A program made the position numbers and the translations under genes. The notes under the pieces are model-generated. The model made no database searches and was not told the origin of the DNA. It saw only the letters and a list, made by a program, of their open reading frames with translations. From Robiginitomaculum sp. (GTDB taxonomy: Bacteria > Pseudomonadota > Alphaproteobacteria > Caulobacterales > Maricaulaceae), in assembly GCA_021647805.1 (NCBI GenBank), contig JAKITZ010000108.1, positions 1 through 7,835 on the forward strand: 7,835 bases of DNA, written 5' to 3'. The first letter of the stretch is position 1, and each line of letters starts with the position of its first letter. Shown here one piece after another: positions 5,573 to 7,835 of the stretch.

Positions 5573-6841
5573 TTAGCGATAAGCAAATGGTAGAGAGTTT
5601 TTATCTCCAACGGTTAAATATCGATCACGAAGCCGGGTTTGACGTGAAGTCATGTCTTGTTTCTGTCCAGCAATAAATACTAGATCAGGCGCACTCATAA
5701 CCTCCAAAGGATCACCATCCCAGACAACTATATCGGCAATCATACCAGAAGATAATCGTCCCAAATTATCGCCTTCGCCAAATATTTGCGCCGGTACTTT
5801 GGTAATGGCGGCAAATGCCGTGTCCCAATCAAGACCTGTGGCCAAAGTATTGCCAGCATGTTGTGGCATCAGGCGGGCATTAAAAGACCCGTCACCAAGG
5901 TTGGCAATAGCAAACTTAACTCCGGCCTCGTGCAATCTTACTGCATTATACATGGTTGCCCCAAGAGCTTCAAAGCCACTAGGCAGGTTATCATGTGGAT
6001 CAATGATCAATGTAATATCAGCCTCGGCCAATTCGTCGGCGACCATCCACGCTTCTTTGGCGCTGACGGCAACAATATTTAAGTCGCCAAAGTCAGATTT
6101 GAAATCAATCAAAGCCAATAAGTCCGAAGCGCGGTTAACCCGTACAAGAAACGGCAAATCTTTCTTTAAGGCGTTTTGTAAAGCAAAGGCATCGGCTGAA
6201 TTTAATAATGGTTTGGCAGGTTCACGCCCCTTGCGCCATGCTTTGGCCTCAAGCAATGATTGACGGAGCCAGAGCCAAGAAGCAGATCGGGAGCCACCAG
6301 CGATTCTGGCACCGGTTTCGCCCATTTGCACATAAATAAATGCGGCATTATTGCTTATGGAGCGAAAATCGCCGGACGTATTTACCAAAGCACCTTGCCC
6401 GCCATAAATCGTGCGGCTAGCAACTGGTAGGATTGCCATGCGGGTAATGCCTTCAATCTTAGTTATTCCAACATTTTCCGATTTGGGATTAAAACTGTCT
6501 GCGGCCAATAATGCTGCCGAAAATGGCGAGTCTTTTGATCGTGTGTCATTGGTGGAACTTTCGGCAGCAACTTCAACCATGCCAACTTGTGAAAACGGTA
6601 AAAATAGTCCCGGCGTAACCCATTTGCCGCTAGCATCAATTTTGGTTGCTGTATCTGGAATAGTTACGCTCGTTGTTTTTCCTACAGCAATGATTTTCTT
6701 ATCATCAAAAACAATCGTGCCTTCTTCGATGATTGCGCCTTCATTGGTAACGATTTTGGCTCCGGTAATGGCAAAAGTTTCGGCAACTGCCGGTGATTGC
6801 AACAACAAGAACGCTAAACATACTGTGATGAATTTTCTCAT
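5573..6841 (-). CDS. Exported amidohydrolase-superfamily protein lacking the usual metal-binding histidines
   Basis: A signal peptide (residues 1-20, ending A-V-A before E21) predicts export to the periplasm. The rest has the layout of imidazolonepropionase-like amidohydrolases. There is an N-terminal composite strand region (ITGAKIVTNEGAIIEEG) leading to WVTPGL, and a C-terminal return with GRLSSGMIADIVVWDGDPLEV (361-381). However, the HxH expected after PGL reads F83-S84-Q85. The expected strand-5 and strand-6 histidines are replaced by VNRAS (235-239) and VSAKEAW (259-265), and D317 may be the only ligand left. It is therefore probably not a standard hydrolase, although related proteins may share these losses as a family trait. 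The length of 422 is near normal and nothing suggests decay. Its ATG overlaps the TGA of the upstream paralogue, with GGAG 7 bases before it, so the two are made together. Substrate unknown. Confidence 0.88.
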   Translation of the reverse strand: MRKFITVCLAFLLLQSPAVAETFAITGAKIVTNEGAIIEEGTIVFDDKKIIAVGKTTSVTIPDTATKIDASGKWVTPGLFLPFSQVGMVEVAAESSTNDTRSKDSPFSAALLAADSFNPKSENVGITKIEGITRMAILPVASRTIYGGQGALVNTSGDFRSISNNAAFIYVQMGETGARIAGGSRSASWLWLRQSLLEAKAWRKGREPAKPLLNSADAFALQNALKKDLPFLVRVNRASDLLALIDFKSDFGDLNIVAVSAKEAWMVADELAEADITLIIDPHDNLPSGFEALGATMYNAVRLHEAGVKFAIANLGDGSFNARLMPQHAGNTLATGLDWDTAFAAITKVPAQIFGEGDNLGRLSSGMIADIVVWDGDPLEVMSAPDLVFIAGQKQDMTSRQTRLRDRYLTVGDKNSLPFAYR

Positions 6842-7835
6842 TTTACGTCTCCTTCACCGGGCTGTCCCAATTCGAAATCAGATACGGCTCTTTTTGCCGG
6901 ATCAGAGCTGTCATACAAAACTGCGCCGTCAATGAATACCAGATCAGGACGCGAGCGAACCGAAAACGGATCACCGCTCCACACTACAATATCGGCATTT
7001 AATCCAACTTGCATTGAACCTGTTTGATCTTCAATGCCCAATGCTTTGGCTGGATTGCTTGACAGCCATGCCCATGCTTGGGCTTTGGAAATATTTAAGC
7101 CGACTTTATTACCGTCCGCCAGTGCTTTGGCAGCTTCTTGGTACAGGCGTTGAATGCCAACCCCGCTGTCCGAGTGAACGATTGCGCAGGCACCGGCATT
7201 ATGAACCATTGGGATGTTTTCACGAACTGAATCATAGGCTTCCATCTTAAAGCCACCCCAATCAGCCCACATGGCCGAGCAGGTGTCATTTTCTGCCAAC
7301 AGGTCAGCAATTTTATAGGCTTCGATTGCGTGGTGAAATGTAGTTACTTTATAGCCAAACTCTTTGGACATATCGATGACTTGCACCATTTCATCGGCGC
7401 GATAGCAATGCATGTTGATGCGAACTTCGCCCTTTAGAACATCAACCAGTGTTTCTAATTGTAAATTGCGTGTGGGTGCTGTTGGTTGTTTTTTGTCATC
7501 AGGTTTAGCTTTGGCCAAATCAGCTTCGTATTTGTCCCATTTCTCGCGATAGGCTACTGCTTTAACCCAAGTTTTTCTATAACCGGAAAAGTTGCCCATT
7601 CTTGAGCCGGGGCCGCCTTTTTGGCCATATACCCGTTTCGGGTTTTCACCGCAGGCCATTTTGAGAGCATAAGGAGCGTTCGGGAATTTCATTCCTTGTA
7701 CTGTGCGTGAGGGTACGTTTTTAAGAACTACTCCCTTGCCGCCAAATAAATTGGCTGACCCGGGCAAAATCAACATAGAATTGACACCGCCAGCTCTGGC
7801 GCGATTAAAAACGGGATCAAGCGGCCAACTACCAT
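6838..7835 (-). CDS. Amidohydrolase-superfamily protein, partial (N-terminus outside window)
   Basis: The frame stays open to the right edge and adds 19 residues (including DPVFNRARAGGVNS) before the methionine at 7776. That methionine is therefore internal, and the true start with any signal peptide lies outside. About 331 residues are visible. They match metal-dependent amidohydrolases of the imidazolonepropionase-like group: LILPGSANLFGGKG, MACGENPKRVYG, strand-5 histidine in NMHCYRADE (codon 7410-7408), paired histidines in TFHHAIEAYKIADLL (near 7335), and the catalytic-type aspartate in VHSDSG (near 7170). The closing segment ADIVVWSGDPFSVRSRPDLVF strongly resembles that of the downstream gene, so the two are paralogues. 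A Lys/Asp-rich insertion (~7540-7475) looks like a surface loop. The likely substrate is a cyclic amide or peptide-like compound, but this is not determinable here. It overlaps the next gene by ATGA. Confidence 0.92.
   Translation of the reverse strand, partial: GSWPLDPVFNRARAGGVNSMLILPGSANLFGGKGVVLKNVPSRTVQGMKFPNAPYALKMACGENPKRVYGQKGGPGSRMGNFSGYRKTWVKAVAYREKWDKYEADLAKAKPDDKKQPTAPTRNLQLETLVDVLKGEVRINMHCYRADEMVQVIDMSKEFGYKVTTFHHAIEAYKIADLLAENDTCSAMWADWGGFKMEAYDSVRENIPMVHNAGACAIVHSDSGVGIQRLYQEAAKALADGNKVGLNISKAQAWAWLSSNPAKALGIEDQTGSMQVGLNADIVVWSGDPFSVRSRPDLVFIDGAVLYDSSDPAKRAVSDFELGQPGEGDVK
6849..6852 (-). promoter_or_regulatory. Shine-Dalgarno for the downstream amidohydrolase-like gene
   Basis: AAGGAG on the minus strand lies 7 bases before the ATG at 6841, inside the end of the upstream amidohydrolase gene. 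It supports the chosen start and indicates translation re-initiation across the ATGA overlap. Confidence 0.65.

Noticed and set aside
5652..6263. 203-residue open frame on the plus strand, antisense to the amidohydrolase-like gene
   Set aside because: It lies wholly opposite a gene with clear family similarity and a signal peptide. Its own translation shows no domain pattern and no ribosome site was seen.
6411..6935. 174-residue open frame on the plus strand across the junction of the two amidohydrolase genes
   Set aside because: It is a shadow of the two coupled minus-strand genes, and its product shows no recognisable features.
7774..7776. ATG at 7776 as the start of the right-hand amidohydrolase
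   Set aside because: The frame continues to the window edge with family-typical residues (DPVFNRARAGGV) before this methionine.
1..7835. CRISPR array, tRNA or rRNA gene, insertion sequence, prophage or defence system
   Set aside because: No regularly spaced repeats, cloverleaf-like sequence, transposase, integrase or defence-type protein was seen. All larger open frames are core or metabolic genes.

Overview
The window comes from an AT-leaning alphaproteobacterial chromosome. The main evidence is the gene order glyA-nrdR-nusB-thiL, which matches the alphaproteobacterial glyA/nrdR/(rib)/nusB/thiL neighbourhood, and the family-typical sequence of every protein. The paired secreted amidohydrolases and a palindromic element with an AAAAGTGGGAACCGGTTT-type core also fit. 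I cannot place it to genus. Caulobacterales/Hyphomonadaceae-, Kordiimonadales- or Rhizobiales-like lineages are all conceivable.

Left part (1-2902, plus strand): the 3' end of glyA (serine hydroxymethyltransferase), nrdR (ribonucleotide reductase repressor), nusB (antitermination factor) and thiL (thiamine-monophosphate kinase) are packed as a probable operon. The nusB stop overlaps the thiL start. A small exported protein of unknown function follows after a 47-base gap that holds a possible promoter. The riboflavin genes that often sit between nrdR and nusB in alphaproteobacteria are absent here.

Middle part (2932-5477, minus strand): a cytoplasmic GGDEF diguanylate cyclase with a degenerate inhibitory site converges on the exported-protein gene. 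Next is an RhlE-type DEAD-box RNA helicase. The 224-base spacer between them carries two separate inverted repeats. One is a 47-base palindromic element resembling dispersed repeats of Rhizobiales. The other is a perfect 13-bp AT-rich hairpin directly behind the helicase stop.

Right part (5573-7835, minus strand): two related amidohydrolase-superfamily genes are translationally coupled by an ATGA overlap. The upstream one runs off the window edge and keeps recognisable metal ligands. The downstream one has a signal peptide but lacks the HxH motif and the other expected histidines, so it looks like a non-catalytic or differently acting partner. A 95-base spacer with a GC-rich hairpin and a possible promoter separates this pair from the helicase.

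Most of the window is ordinary core-genome content. I see no CRISPR array, tRNA, rRNA, phage gene or insertion sequence. The features most worth a second look are the palindromic element, the ligand-depleted amidohydrolase paired with an intact one, and the missing rib block. None of these supports a claim of a new defence or mobile system.
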